DNA from: Streptomyces sp. SID12488
GTDB lineage: Bacteria; Actinomycetota; Actinomycetes; Streptomycetales; Streptomycetaceae
Direction: 5' to 3'
Length of the DNA stretch: 64,000 nt
NCBI RefSeq assembly: GCF_010548275.1
Contig: NZ_JAAGLT010000034.1
Span: 1-64,000, forward strand
The notes under the pieces were generated by a model. That model did no database searches, was not told where the DNA came from, and worked only from the letters and a program-made list of their open reading frames with translations. The first letter of the stretch is position 1. The number at the start of each line of letters is the position of its first letter. The translations under genes were made by a program, and so were the position numbers. Below are positions 48,693-58,088 of the stretch, piece after piece.

Positions 48693-50810
48693 ATGACGAC
48701 CGAGCCTGTGTCCTTCCCCCGCCGGCACGCCCGCACCCAGCGATTCACACTCGGCGCGCCTCGCGCGTTCGCCGTGGCGCCCGACGGTTCGCGGGTCGCC
48801 TACCTGCGGTCCTCCGCCGGTACCGACCGGGCCAACAAGCTGTGGGTGCTCGATCTCCCGGACGGTGGTGAGCGCGTCGTCGCCGACCCGTTCGTGCTTC
48901 TTGGCGGGGCCGGCGAGAAGCTGTCCGCCGAGGAGCGGGCGCGTCGGGAGCGCAGCCGTGAGGGCAGTGCCGGGATCGTCGGATACGCCACCGACTCGGC
49001 CGTCGAACTGGCCGCCTTCGCCTTGTCCGGGCGGCTTTTCGTGGCCGAACTACAGGCCGGGACAGTGCGCGAGATCCCCGCCCGGGGGCAGGTGATCGAC
49101 CCGCGCCCCTCCCCCGACGGACGCCTCGTCGCATACGTCGCGGACGGTGCCCTGTGTCTCACCGACCTGGCCGGCGAGCAGGCTCACGCGATCGCGGAGC
49201 CCGAGTCGGAGACGGTGACGTACGGGCTGGCCGAGTTCATCGCGGCCGAGGAGATGGACCGTTCGCGCGGCTTCTGGTGGTCCCCGGAGTCCGACCGGCT
49301 GCTGGTCGCGCGGGCCGACGACGCGCCCGTGAACCGCTGGTGGATCGCCGATCCGGCCCATCCGGAACGGGAGCCGCAACAGGTCGCGTATCCGGCGGCG
49401 GGCACCCTGAACGCGGAGGTGCGGCTCTTCGTACTCACCCTCGAAGGGGTGCGCACCGAGGTCGTCTGGGATCGGAAGAAGTACCCCTATCTGGCGCGTG
49501 TGCACTGGTCAGGGGCGGGTGCGCCGCTGATTCTGGTGCAGTCGCGGGACCAGCGCGGGCAGCTTTTCCTGGCTGTGGACCCGGACAACGGGACGACCCG
49601 GATGGTGCATGCGGAGGAAGATCCACATTGGCTGGATCTTTTCCCCGGCGTGCCCTGCTGGAGCCCCTCCGGACAGCTCGTGCGTATCGCCGACGAGGGT
49701 GGCGCCAGGGTGCTGGCGGTCGGTGAACGGCCCCTGACGGGAGCCCAGTTGCACATCCGGGCGGTGCTGGACGTGACGGCCGACGACGTGCTCGTGTCGG
49801 CGTCTGCAGGTGAGGCGGCGGTCGGTTCCGAGATCGGCGAAGTACACGTCTATCGAGTGAATGAGCTCGGACTGGAGCGAGTCTCGCAAGAGCCCGGCGT
49901 GCACTCGGCGGTTCGCGCCGGGGGCGTGACCGTGCTCGTGTCGGCGGTGCCGGACCGGCCGGGGGCCCAGGTGCAGGTGCTGCGCGACGGGAAGAGGGCG
50001 GCGACCGTCACCTCGTATGCCGAAGACCCCGGTTTGTCCCCGCGCGTGACCTTCACCGAGGGGGGCGCACGCCGAATTCCATGCGCCCTGCTTATGCCGA
50101 CCGACTACGACGGCGTCACTCGCCTCCCTGTCCTCATGGACCCCTACGGCGGTCCGCACGGCCCCCGCGTGGTCGCCGCGCACAACGCGCACCTCACCTC
50201 GCAGTGGTTCGCCGACCAGGGGTTCGCGGTGGTCGTGGCCGACGGGCGAGGTACGCCGGGGCGGTCGCCCGCCTGGGAGAAGGCCGTCCACGGCGACTTC
50301 ACGGTGTCGCTGGACGACCAGGTCGACGCCCTGCTCGACCTCGCCGAGCGTTACCCGCTCGATCTCTCCCGGGTGGCGATCCGGGGCTGGTCGTACGGCG
50401 GCTGGCTCGCGGGTCTTGCGGTGCTGCGGCGCCCGGACGTCTTCCACGCGGGTATCGCGGGCGCCCCGGTGACCGACTGGCGGCTGTACGACACGCACTA
50501 CACGGAGCGGTATCTCGGCGACCCGGCCGCGGCCCCGGAGGCGTACGCGAACAGTTCGCTCGTCACCGATGAGGGTCTGTCGTCCCCCGCCGAGCCGCAC
50601 CGGCCGCTGATGGTCGTCCACGGCACCGCCGACGACAACGTGGTCTTCGCCCACGCCCTGCGACTGTCCTCGGCCCTGCTGGCCGCGGGCCGCCCGCACG
50701 AACTGCTCCCGCTGTCGGGCGTCACCCACATGACCCCGCAGGAACAGGTCGCGGAGAACCTGCTGCTGCTTCAGGTGGACTTCCTGAAGCGGGCGTTGGG
50801 GATGGCGTAA
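48693..50810 (+). CDS. S9 family prolyl oligopeptidase (DPP IV-like)
   Basis: A 705-aa peptidase without signal peptide. The N-terminal beta-propeller (about 1-450) contains the DPP IV-type WSPESDRLLVARADDAPV region and the acidic pair in FIAAEEMDRSRGFWW that binds the peptide N-terminus. The C-terminal alpha/beta-hydrolase domain has Ser in GWSYGGWLAG, Asp in GTADDNVV and His in SGVTHMTPQEQ. It would remove dipeptides or cleave short peptides in the cytoplasm. ATG 48693 starts MTTEPVSFPRRHAR. It lies next to peptide importers, which suggests processing of imported peptides. Confidence 0.92.
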   Translation: MTTEPVSFPRRHARTQRFTLGAPRAFAVAPDGSRVAYLRSSAGTDRANKLWVLDLPDGGERVVADPFVLLGGAGEKLSAEERARRERSREGSAGIVGYATDSAVELAAFALSGRLFVAELQAGTVREIPARGQVIDPRPSPDGRLVAYVADGALCLTDLAGEQAHAIAEPESETVTYGLAEFIAAEEMDRSRGFWWSPESDRLLVARADDAPVNRWWIADPAHPEREPQQVAYPAAGTLNAEVRLFVLTLEGVRTEVVWDRKKYPYLARVHWSGAGAPLILVQSRDQRGQLFLAVDPDNGTTRMVHAEEDPHWLDLFPGVPCWSPSGQLVRIADEGGARVLAVGERPLTGAQLHIRAVLDVTADDVLVSASAGEAAVGSEIGEVHVYRVNELGLERVSQEPGVHSAVRAGGVTVLVSAVPDRPGAQVQVLRDGKRAATVTSYAEDPGLSPRVTFTEGGARRIPCALLMPTDYDGVTRLPVLMDPYGGPHGPRVVAAHNAHLTSQWFADQGFAVVVADGRGTPGRSPAWEKAVHGDFTVSLDDQVDALLDLAERYPLDLSRVAIRGWSYGGWLAGLAVLRRPDVFHAGIAGAPVTDWRLYDTHYTERYLGDPAAAPEAYANSSLVTDEGLSSPAEPHRPLMVVHGTADDNVVFAHALRLSSALLAAGRPHELLPLSGVTHMTPQEQVAENLLLLQVDFLKRALGMA

Positions 50811-50851
50811 GTCTCGCGCAGGCCTCACGCAGGTCCTCGTGCGGGCACGGC

Positions 50852-50887
50852 AACGGGCTGGGGCTACATGGCGAGCCCCAGCCCGTT
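50852..50887 (+). terminator. Terminator of the S9 peptidase gene
   Basis: AACGGGCTGGGGCT and AGCCCCAGCCCGTT form a perfect 14-bp stem with an 8-nt loop, 41 bp after the stop codon. Confidence 0.85.
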
Positions 50888-50994
50888 TACGGCACCCGCA
50901 CGGCCGTACGTTCCTCAGAGTGGACCGTCCATATATCGAGACCGGGTCAGCCAAGTTGCCTGCGTGTAAACGCGGTTCGTGCATATTTATGCAC

Positions 50995-52107
50995 TTATTT
51001 CACCCCGTTGGCAAGATCGTCCACAGCATCCGAAGGAGGCTCCCCCGTCGGCACCACCCGCTTCTCCTCCGCGAAATGGCAGGCCGAGGCATGCGCGGCC
51101 GGCCCCGTCGTCAGCCGGAACTCCGCGGGGACCGCCAGCAGCGGCACCTCCATGGCACACCGCTCCCGCGCCTTCCAGCAGCGGGTGCGGAAGCGGCAAC
51201 CGGAGGGCGGGTTGGCCGGGGAGGGCACGTCACCGGTGAGGATGATGCGCTCCCGGTGTTCGCGGGCCTCGGGGTCGGGGACGGGCACGGCGGACAGGAG
51301 TGCCTGGGTGTAGGGGTGCGTCGGGTGGTCGTAGATCTCGGCGTCCCGGCCCGTCTCCACGATCCGGCCGAGGTACATCACCCCGACCCGGTCCGAGATG
51401 TGCCGCACGATCGACAGGTCGTGGGCGATGAAGACGTACGAGAGGGCGAACTCGCTCTGGAGCCGGTCCAGGAGGTTGATCACCTGTGCCTGCACCGAGA
51501 CGTCGAGCGCCGACACCGGTTCGTCGGCCACGATGATCTCGGGGCGCAGCGCCAACCCCCTCGCGATACCGATGCGTTGACGCTGGCCGCCGGAGAACTG
51601 GTGGGGATAGCGGTTGATGTACTCGGGGTTGAGACCGACCACGTCCAGCAGTTCCTGGACCTTGCGGCGCCGGTCGCCCTTGGGCGCGACCTCGGGGTGG
51701 ATCTCGTAGGGCTCCCCGATGATGTCGCCGACCGTCATACGGGGGTTGAGGGAGGTGTACGGGTCCTGGAAGACCATCTGGATGTTGCGGCGTACGGCCT
51801 TCAGGGCGCGGCCGGACATCCTGGTGATGTCCTCGCCCTTGTACTTGATGACGCCTGCCGTCGGTTTCTCCAGGTTGACCAGCATCTTGGCGACCGTCGA
51901 CTTGCCGCAGCCCGACTCGCCCACGATGCCCAGGGTTTCGCCGGCGCCGAGCGCGAAGTCGACGCCGTCGACCGCCCGGACGGCGCCCACCTGCTTTCTG
52001 AAGAGGATGCCCTGGGTGAGCGGGTAGTGCTTGACCAGCCCGGTCACTTCGAGAATCGGCTCGCGAATCGGCTCAGTGGCCGCGACGGCCTCAGTGGTCG
52101 TGGGCAT
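50995..52107 (-). CDS. Peptide ABC transporter ATPase (DppF/OppF type)
   Basis: A 370-aa ATPase. Walker A GESGCGKSTVAKML, signature FSGGQRQRIGIARGLALRPE and Walker B IIVADEPVSALDVS are present. The C-terminal oligopeptide-transporter extension with CRFRTRCWKARERCA holds Cys residues typical of Fe-S-type DppD/OppF tails. It is the last gene of the five-gene minus-strand operon and overlaps the previous ATPase by 17 nt. ATG 52107 starts MPTTTEAVAA. Confidence 0.92.
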   Translation of the reverse strand: MPTTTEAVAATEPIREPILEVTGLVKHYPLTQGILFRKQVGAVRAVDGVDFALGAGETLGIVGESGCGKSTVAKMLVNLEKPTAGVIKYKGEDITRMSGRALKAVRRNIQMVFQDPYTSLNPRMTVGDIIGEPYEIHPEVAPKGDRRRKVQELLDVVGLNPEYINRYPHQFSGGQRQRIGIARGLALRPEIIVADEPVSALDVSVQAQVINLLDRLQSEFALSYVFIAHDLSIVRHISDRVGVMYLGRIVETGRDAEIYDHPTHPYTQALLSAVPVPDPEAREHRERIILTGDVPSPANPPSGCRFRTRCWKARERCAMEVPLLAVPAEFRLTTGPAAHASACHFAEEKRVVPTGEPPSDAVDDLANGVK

Positions 52108-53083
52108 CGAGCGTCTCCTTCCAGAAGAAGCAGGCGCTTCTGCGGACCCCGTCCGCCGAGTCCACCTCGTACAGCGGGGGTACGTCCGTGCGGCAGATGT
52201 CCTGGGCCATCGGGCAGCGCGGGTTGAAGGCGCAGCCCGGCGGGATGTGCATCAGGTTCGGCGGGAGGCCCTTGATGGCGTACAGCTCGCGGCCCTTCTG
52301 GTCGAGGCGCGGGATCGACTCCAGCAGGCCCTTGGTGTACGGGTGGGCGGGCGCCTTGTAGATGTCGTGGACCGGCGCCGACTCGATGATCCGGCCCGCG
52401 TACATGACCGCGATCCTGTCGGCCACGTCCGCGACGACTCCGAGGTCGTGGGTGATGAGGATCAGGCCCATGTTCAGCTCACGCCGCAACTCGGCGAGCA
52501 GGTCCATGACCTGGGCCTGGACGGTGACGTCGAGGGCCGTCGTCGGTTCGTCGGCGATGATCAGGGCCGGTTCCAGGGCCAGCGCCATGGCGATCATGAT
52601 GCGCTGGCGCATGCCCCCGGAGAACTGGTGCGGATAGTCCCGTACGCGCTGGGCGGCGGCCGGGATACGGACCCGGTCCATCAGCTCGATCGCCTTGGTA
52701 CGGGCGTCCTTTCGGGACATTCCGCGGTGCACGGTGAACATCTCGCCGAGCTGGTCACCGACGGAGAGGACCGGGTTGAGGGAGGACAGGGCGTCCTGGA
52801 AGATCATCGCCATCTGGGCGCCCCGGACCTTGCGGCGCTCCTCCTCCTTGAAGGTGAGCAGGTCCTTGCCCTGGAAGAGGATCTCGCCGCCGGTGATCTT
52901 CCCGGGCGGGGTGTCGAGGATGCCCATGACCGCCTGGGCCGTCACCGACTTGCCGGAGCCGGACTCGCCCAGCACGGCGAGGGTCTCGCCCTCGTCCACG
53001 GCGTAGGTGACACCGTTGACGGCCTTGGCGACCCCGTCCCGGGTTCTGAACTCCACGTGGAGGTCGCGTACTTCGAGGAGCAT
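52091..53083 (-). CDS. Peptide ABC transporter ATPase (DppD/OppD type)
   Basis: A 330-aa ATPase: Walker A GESGSGKSVTAQAVMG, signature FSGGMRQRIMIAMALALEPA, Walker B LIIADEPTTALDVTVQ, C-terminal CAFNPRCPMAQDIC. It pairs with the DppF-type ATPase downstream to form the importer motor. ATG 53083 has GAGGTG upstream; the GTG at 53095 overlapping the permease stop is an alternative. Confidence 0.92.
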   Translation of the reverse strand: MLLEVRDLHVEFRTRDGVAKAVNGVTYAVDEGETLAVLGESGSGKSVTAQAVMGILDTPPGKITGGEILFQGKDLLTFKEEERRKVRGAQMAMIFQDALSSLNPVLSVGDQLGEMFTVHRGMSRKDARTKAIELMDRVRIPAAAQRVRDYPHQFSGGMRQRIMIAMALALEPALIIADEPTTALDVTVQAQVMDLLAELRRELNMGLILITHDLGVVADVADRIAVMYAGRIIESAPVHDIYKAPAHPYTKGLLESIPRLDQKGRELYAIKGLPPNLMHIPPGCAFNPRCPMAQDICRTDVPPLYEVDSADGVRRSACFFWKETLDAHDH

Positions 53084-53091
53084 GACGCCGG

Positions 53092-54087
53092 TCACCTCAG
53101 CTTCGGGTCGAGGGCGTCGCGCACCGCGTCGCCGAGCATGATGAACGCGAGCACGGTGACCGCGAGCGCTCCGGAGGGCCACAGGAGGGCGTGCGGGGCG
53201 TTGCGGATGTACGGGGAGGCCGCGCTGATGTCGATGCCCCAGGAGACGGTGGGCGGCTTCAGACCGACGCCCAGGTACGACAGGGTGGCCTCCAGGGCGA
53301 TGTACGTGCCGAGCGCGATGGTCGCCACGACGATCACGGGTGCCACGGCGTTGGGCGCGATGTGGCGCAGCAGCATGCGGGAGTTGGAGGCGCCCAGCGC
53401 GCGGGCGGCCTGGACGTAGTCGTTCTGTTTGACGGTGATGACCGAGCCGCGGGCGATACGGGAGAGCTGCGGCCAGCCGAGCAGCACCATGAACCCGATG
53501 ACCGGCCAGACCGTCGAGCTGGTCACCACGGAGAGCAGGACCAGACCGCCGAGGACGACGGGGATCGCGAAGAAGACGTCGGTGATGCGGGACAGCACCG
53601 AGTCCCAGACCCCGCCGAAGAACCCGGCGAGGCCGCCGAGGACGGACCCGAGGATCGCGACCCCGAGCGTGGCGCAGACGCCGACCGTGACGGACGTACG
53701 GGCGCCGTAGACCGTGCGCGTGTAGACGTCGCAGCCCTGGCCGTCGTAGCCGAAGGGATGGCCGGGCCCGGAGCTCTTCTGGGCGTTGGCGAGGTCGCAC
53801 TTCAGCGGGTTGCCGGAGGCGATCAGCGAGGGCCAGACGGAGATGACGACCAGGAAGAGGATGACGAGCGCGGAGATGATGAAGACGGGGTTGCGGCGCA
53901 GGTCCAGCCAGGCGTCCGACCAGAGGGAACGGGGTTTGTCGGTGGGGTCCCCGCCCCGCCCGGAGCCCGGGCCCTTCTCCAGGGTCTCCGCCTCGCTCGC
54001 GGCGAGGTCCATGGCGCCGCCCATGCCGGTCGCGGCGATGGCCCCCTCGGTTGCGCCCGTGGCGCCCGTGGACCGGTGTTCAGGCAT
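53092..54087 (-). CDS. Peptide ABC transporter permease (DppC type)
   Basis: A 331-aa permease. A low-complexity N-terminus of about 55 residues precedes helix FIISALVILFLVVISVWPSL. Five more helices follow, with the ATPase-coupling loop QAARALGASNSRMLLRHIAPNA (EAA motif). The DppC length is normally about 300, so the N-terminal extension is extra. It overlaps dppB by 8 nt. Confidence 0.92.
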   Translation of the reverse strand: MPEHRSTGATGATEGAIAATGMGGAMDLAASEAETLEKGPGSGRGGDPTDKPRSLWSDAWLDLRRNPVFIISALVILFLVVISVWPSLIASGNPLKCDLANAQKSSGPGHPFGYDGQGCDVYTRTVYGARTSVTVGVCATLGVAILGSVLGGLAGFFGGVWDSVLSRITDVFFAIPVVLGGLVLLSVVTSSTVWPVIGFMVLLGWPQLSRIARGSVITVKQNDYVQAARALGASNSRMLLRHIAPNAVAPVIVVATIALGTYIALEATLSYLGVGLKPPTVSWGIDISAASPYIRNAPHALLWPSGALAVTVLAFIMLGDAVRDALDPKLR

Positions 54088-55003
54088 AGCGGATCCTCGG
54101 GTCGAGTACGGCGTACAGGAGGTCGACGAGCAGGTTGGCGACCAGGAAGACGAGGACGAGGACGGTCACGAAGCCGACGACCGTCTGGGTGTTCTGGCGG
54201 AGGATGCCCTGGTAGAGCTGGAAGCCGACGCCGTGGATGTTGAAGATCCGCTCGGTGACGATCGCCCCGCCCATCAGCGCGCCGACGTCCGTGCCGATGA
54301 AGGTGACCACGGGGATCAGGGAGTTGCGGAGCAGGTGGCGGGTGATCACCCGGCGCCTGGGCAGGCCCTTGGCGACCGCTGTACGGACGTAGTCGGAGCG
54401 TCTGTTCTCAGCGATGGACGTACGGGTCAGGCGGGTCACGTAGGCCAGCGAGACCGAGGCCAGGACCAGGCCCGGCACGATCAGTTCGTCGAAGGGGGCG
54501 TCCGTCGACACCGAGGGCTTGATCCAGCCCCACTCGACGCCCAGCAGCAGCTGGAGCAGCAGACCGGTGACGAAGGTCGGCACCGAGATGACGACCAGGG
54601 TGACCAGGAGGACGCCGCTGTCGACGGGCCTGCCCCGGCGCAGGCCCGTGATCACGCCCAGGGTGATGCCGATGACGACCTCGAAGACGACCGCCACGAT
54701 CGTGAGCCGAATGGTCACGGGGAACGCCGTCGACATCAGCTCGGTGACCTTCTGGCCGTTGAAGGCGGTGCCGAAGTCGCCGGTGAAGACGTTGCCCATG
54801 TAGGTCAGGTACTGCTGCCACACGGGCTTGTCGAGGCCGAACTCCTTGCGGAGCTGGGCGGCCGTGGCCGGGTCGCACTGCCGGTCGCCGCAGAGGCCCG
54901 CGACGGGGTCGCCCATCACGTTCACCATCAGGAAGATCAACAGTGTGGCGCCGATGAAGACCGGGATCATCTGCAGCAGACGCCGGATTACGTACCGTCC
55001 CAT
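54080..55003 (-). CDS. Peptide ABC transporter permease (DppB type)
   Basis: A 307-aa permease with six helices. It starts MGRYVIRRLLQMIPVFIGAT, typical of DppB. The EAA loop is RTAVAKGLPRRRVITRHLLR. It is 62 bp downstream of the lipoprotein gene on the same strand. Confidence 0.93.
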   Translation of the reverse strand: MGRYVIRRLLQMIPVFIGATLLIFLMVNVMGDPVAGLCGDRQCDPATAAQLRKEFGLDKPVWQQYLTYMGNVFTGDFGTAFNGQKVTELMSTAFPVTIRLTIVAVVFEVVIGITLGVITGLRRGRPVDSGVLLVTLVVISVPTFVTGLLLQLLLGVEWGWIKPSVSTDAPFDELIVPGLVLASVSLAYVTRLTRTSIAENRRSDYVRTAVAKGLPRRRVITRHLLRNSLIPVVTFIGTDVGALMGGAIVTERIFNIHGVGFQLYQGILRQNTQTVVGFVTVLVLVFLVANLLVDLLYAVLDPRIRYA

Positions 55004-55065
55004 GAGGGCTCCGGAGGTAGTGGGGGCGGGCGCTTGCGTGGGCCCGCCCCCGGCGGCTCAGCCGG

Positions 55066-56712
55066 TCAGCTGACCTTGATCTCGCTGTACACGGGCAGGC
55101 TGAACGGGCTCAGGGCCACGTTGGAGAGGCGCTCCGAGTAGCCGGCGCTGCCGTTCTGGTACCAGAGCGGGATGGCGCCCATGTCGTCCCGCAGGACCTC
55201 CTCGGCCTGCTGGAACAGGCCGACGGCCTTGGCCCGGTCGGTCTCCGCGTTGGCCTGGTCGACGAGCTTGTCGAACTCCTTGCTGGTCCACTTGCCGTCG
55301 TTGGAGGAGGCGTTGGTGTAGTAGAGCGGCTGGAGGAAGTTCTGGATGAGCGGGTAGTCCATCTGCCAGCCTGCCCGGAAGGGACCCGACATCTTCGACT
55401 GGGTGATCTGGTTGCGGTAGTCGGCGAAGGTGCCGACGGGGTTGCCGACGCAGGCCTTGTCGTTGCCGAGCGCGTTGTTGACGCTGTTGCAGACCGCGTC
55501 GACCCACTGCTTGTGCGAGCCGGTGTCCGCGTTGTACGAGATCTTGACCTGGCCGCCGGGCAGGCCGCCGCCCTCCTCGATGAGCTTCTTGGCCGCCTTG
55601 GGGTCGTATTCGCAGGCGTCGCCGCACAGACCTTCCTTGAAGCCGCCCGCCACGCCGAGGACGGGTGAGGTCCAGTCGGAGGCGGGGGTGCGGGTCTTCT
55701 GGAAGATCGTGTCGGTGATCTGCTCGCGGTTGATCGCGCGGGAGAGCCCGGTGCGGACCTTCTCCATGCCGGCCTTGTCCCAGTCCTTGTCGTAGAACGG
55801 GAAGGCGAGGGTCTGGATGATGCCGGCGGGGGTGTTGATGTACCGGTCGCCGAGGTCGCTCTTGGCGTTCGCCAGCTGGGCGGCGGGCACGTCGTCGACG
55901 AGGTCGAGGTTGCCGGCCATCAGGTCGGTGTAGGCGGTGTTGTTGTCGGTGTAGACCTTGAGGTCGACGCCGCCGTTCTGGGCCTTGTCCGTGCCGGAGT
56001 AGGCGTCCCATTTGCGCAGGGACATCTGGGAGCCCTTGGTGTACGAGTCGATCGAGTACGGGCCGTTGCCGACGGGCTTGCTCACCCAGGCCGCGTGGTC
56101 CTTGAAGAAGGCCTGGGGCAGCGGCGAGTAGGCCGCGTAGCCGAGGGTGTCGGGGAAGGTCGAGAATTTCTGGTTGAGCTTGACGGTGAAGGTGTCGGTG
56201 CCGGTCACCTTGAGCCCGGAGAGGGTGTCGGCGGTCTGCTTGCTGCCGTCCTCGGGGTGCGCCTTGTCGTAGCCGTCGATGTAGCCGAAGAAGTACGCGT
56301 TCTTCTGGTTGTTCTTCAGGCTCGCGCCGTAGTTCCAGGCGTCGACGAACGACTTGGCGGTGACGGTCTCGCCGTTGCTGAACTTCCAGCCGCTCTTGAT
56401 GGTGACGGTGAAGTTCTGCGAGTCGGTCGTCTCGATCTTCTCGGCCATCATGTTGTCGGCCTTGCCGGTCTTGGCGTCGTACCGCTTCAGACCGCGGAAG
56501 ATCATGTCGAGCACCTTGCCGCCCTGCACCTCGTTCGTGTTGGCCGGCTCCAGCGGGTTCTGCGGGTCGCCCCAGGACGAGCTGAGGATGCCGGAGCCGT
56601 CACCGCTGCCGCTGCCGCCGCCGCTGTCGTCGTCACCGCCCCCGCAGGCGGTCGCCGTGAGGGCTACCGCCACCGCGCATGCGGCCCATCGGGCGTGCGT
56701 GGCTCCACGCAT
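55066..56712 (-). CDS. Peptide-binding lipoprotein of ABC transporter (family 5)
   Basis: A 548-aa solute-binding protein exported by Sec. The signal peptide ends in the lipobox LTATAC, with Cys near residue 23, followed by a Gly/Ser linker. The family-5 core shows TVTIKSGWKFSNGETVTAKS and GAIPLWYQNGSAGYSERL. GGAGG precedes ATG 56712. It is the first gene of the operon SBP-DppB-DppC-DppD-DppF. Its N-terminus and spacing resemble BldKB-type lipoproteins of S. coelicolor; this operon corresponds to the one beside bldK. Confidence 0.92.
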   Translation of the reverse strand: MRGATHARWAACAVAVALTATACGGGDDDSGGGSGSGDGSGILSSSWGDPQNPLEPANTNEVQGGKVLDMIFRGLKRYDAKTGKADNMMAEKIETTDSQNFTVTIKSGWKFSNGETVTAKSFVDAWNYGASLKNNQKNAYFFGYIDGYDKAHPEDGSKQTADTLSGLKVTGTDTFTVKLNQKFSTFPDTLGYAAYSPLPQAFFKDHAAWVSKPVGNGPYSIDSYTKGSQMSLRKWDAYSGTDKAQNGGVDLKVYTDNNTAYTDLMAGNLDLVDDVPAAQLANAKSDLGDRYINTPAGIIQTLAFPFYDKDWDKAGMEKVRTGLSRAINREQITDTIFQKTRTPASDWTSPVLGVAGGFKEGLCGDACEYDPKAAKKLIEEGGGLPGGQVKISYNADTGSHKQWVDAVCNSVNNALGNDKACVGNPVGTFADYRNQITQSKMSGPFRAGWQMDYPLIQNFLQPLYYTNASSNDGKWTSKEFDKLVDQANAETDRAKAVGLFQQAEEVLRDDMGAIPLWYQNGSAGYSERLSNVALSPFSLPVYSEIKVS

Positions 56713-56992
56713 GGAGTGCCTCCAGTTCAGTGCGCCGTACCGTTACCGGCAAATATCGGTGCACAGCACCCATACCGCACGTCTACTCGGCCCGTCCGGG
56801 TTTCCCTCCCGCTTTGGTCATGGCCGTCCAAAGCCGACCCAAGTGACGCACCACCCTCGGGTCAAAGGACAAAAGTCCAGATCAAAGGCGTCAACGAAGC
56901 ATTGACGCCGACTGAACCGGCGCTGAAAAGTCGCATTCAGCCCGCTGTTCTGCTGTACGCGGGATCCCTCACCACTCCGGGCCTGGAGCACC

Positions 56993-58021
56993 ATGACCTC
57001 GCCTATGCCTTCCGCCACCGCACCCCAGGTGACGGCCGATTCCGGTGCCGCAGGGCCGACGCCATCCGCGCCTGCCCGCGGCGGCACCGGCCGCTCGCCG
57101 GGGCGGATCGCCTGGCTGCGCTTCCGGCGCGACCGCACCGGGGTCGTCTCGGCCGTCGTGGTCGTGCTGTTCTTCGCGGCGGGTATCGGCGCCCCGCTGA
57201 TCTCCAAGCTCTACGGCAAGGACCCGTACACGACGTACGGCCAGAACGGCACCGGTCTGCTCAACGAGTTCGGGTTCCCGATCCGGCCCAACGGCGGCAT
57301 CAGCGGCGGCTTCTGGTTCGGGGTCGAGCCGCAGCTCGGCCGGGACGTCTTCACCCTGCTGATCTACGGCATCCGCAACTCGCTGCTCATCGCCACGGTG
57401 ACGACAGCGCTGGTCACCCTGTTCGGCATCGCCGTCGGTCTCACCGCCGGCTATCTGGGCGGGCGGATCGACAGCTTCGTCGGCCGGGTCATCGACATCC
57501 TGCTGGCGTTCCCCTCCACCCTGTTCTTCATCGCCTTCTGGCCGGTGATGATCTCGATCCTCGTGTCGCCGGAGGAGAACACCCCGACCTGGCTGACCGT
57601 CGTCAGCCTCATCTCCGTGATGACCGCGTTCGGCTGGGCGCCCCTGGCCCGGCTGCTGCGCGGTGAGGTACTCGCCCTGCGCGAACGGGAGTTCGTCGAG
57701 TCCGCCAAGGTCACCGGCGCCTCACCGGCCCGGATCGTGTTCCGGGAACTGCTGCCCAACCTGTGGACCCCGATCCTCATCCAGGCCACCCTCGCGCTGC
57801 CCATGTACGTCACCACCGAGGCGGCGCTCGCCTTCCTCGGGGTCGGGCTCAGCGACCCCACACCCGACTGGGGCGTGATGATCCAGCGCGGGGCGCAGGT
57901 CTACCAGAACGACATCACCTACATGCTCTTCCCCGGCCTGTCGATGGTGATCTTCGTGATCGCCTTCAACCTTCTCGGCGACTCCGTACGCGACGCACTG
58001 GACCCGAAGACCAGGCGCTGA
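56993..58021 (+). CDS. Peptide ABC transporter permease (DppC type)
   Basis: A 342-aa permease with six helices. It begins with a short Pro/Ala-rich stretch, then FRRDRTGVVSAVVVVLFFAAGIG. The EAA loop reads ESAKVTGASPARIVFRELLPN, and the C-terminus NLLGDSVRDALDPKTRR matches the DppC end. GGAGCACC precedes ATG 56993. It is the first gene of the divergent plus-strand operon. The 280 bp to the minus-strand operon hold both promoters but no symmetric site I could find. Confidence 0.92.
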   Translation: MTSPMPSATAPQVTADSGAAGPTPSAPARGGTGRSPGRIAWLRFRRDRTGVVSAVVVVLFFAAGIGAPLISKLYGKDPYTTYGQNGTGLLNEFGFPIRPNGGISGGFWFGVEPQLGRDVFTLLIYGIRNSLLIATVTTALVTLFGIAVGLTAGYLGGRIDSFVGRVIDILLAFPSTLFFIAFWPVMISILVSPEENTPTWLTVVSLISVMTAFGWAPLARLLRGEVLALREREFVESAKVTGASPARIVFRELLPNLWTPILIQATLALPMYVTTEAALAFLGVGLSDPTPDWGVMIQRGAQVYQNDITYMLFPGLSMVIFVIAFNLLGDSVRDALDPKTRR

Positions 58022-58088
58022 ACAACGGCGCCGGCCTCCTCCCCCGCACGGGAACCACCCCTTCTCCCTGATTCAGGCAGGACACCCC

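Noticed and set aside
55066..56712. Naming this lipoprotein bldKB
   Set aside because: Its operon order (SBP-permease-permease-ATPase-ATPase) differs from bldK (permease-SBP-permease-ATPase-ATPase); it fits the neighbouring peptide operon better.
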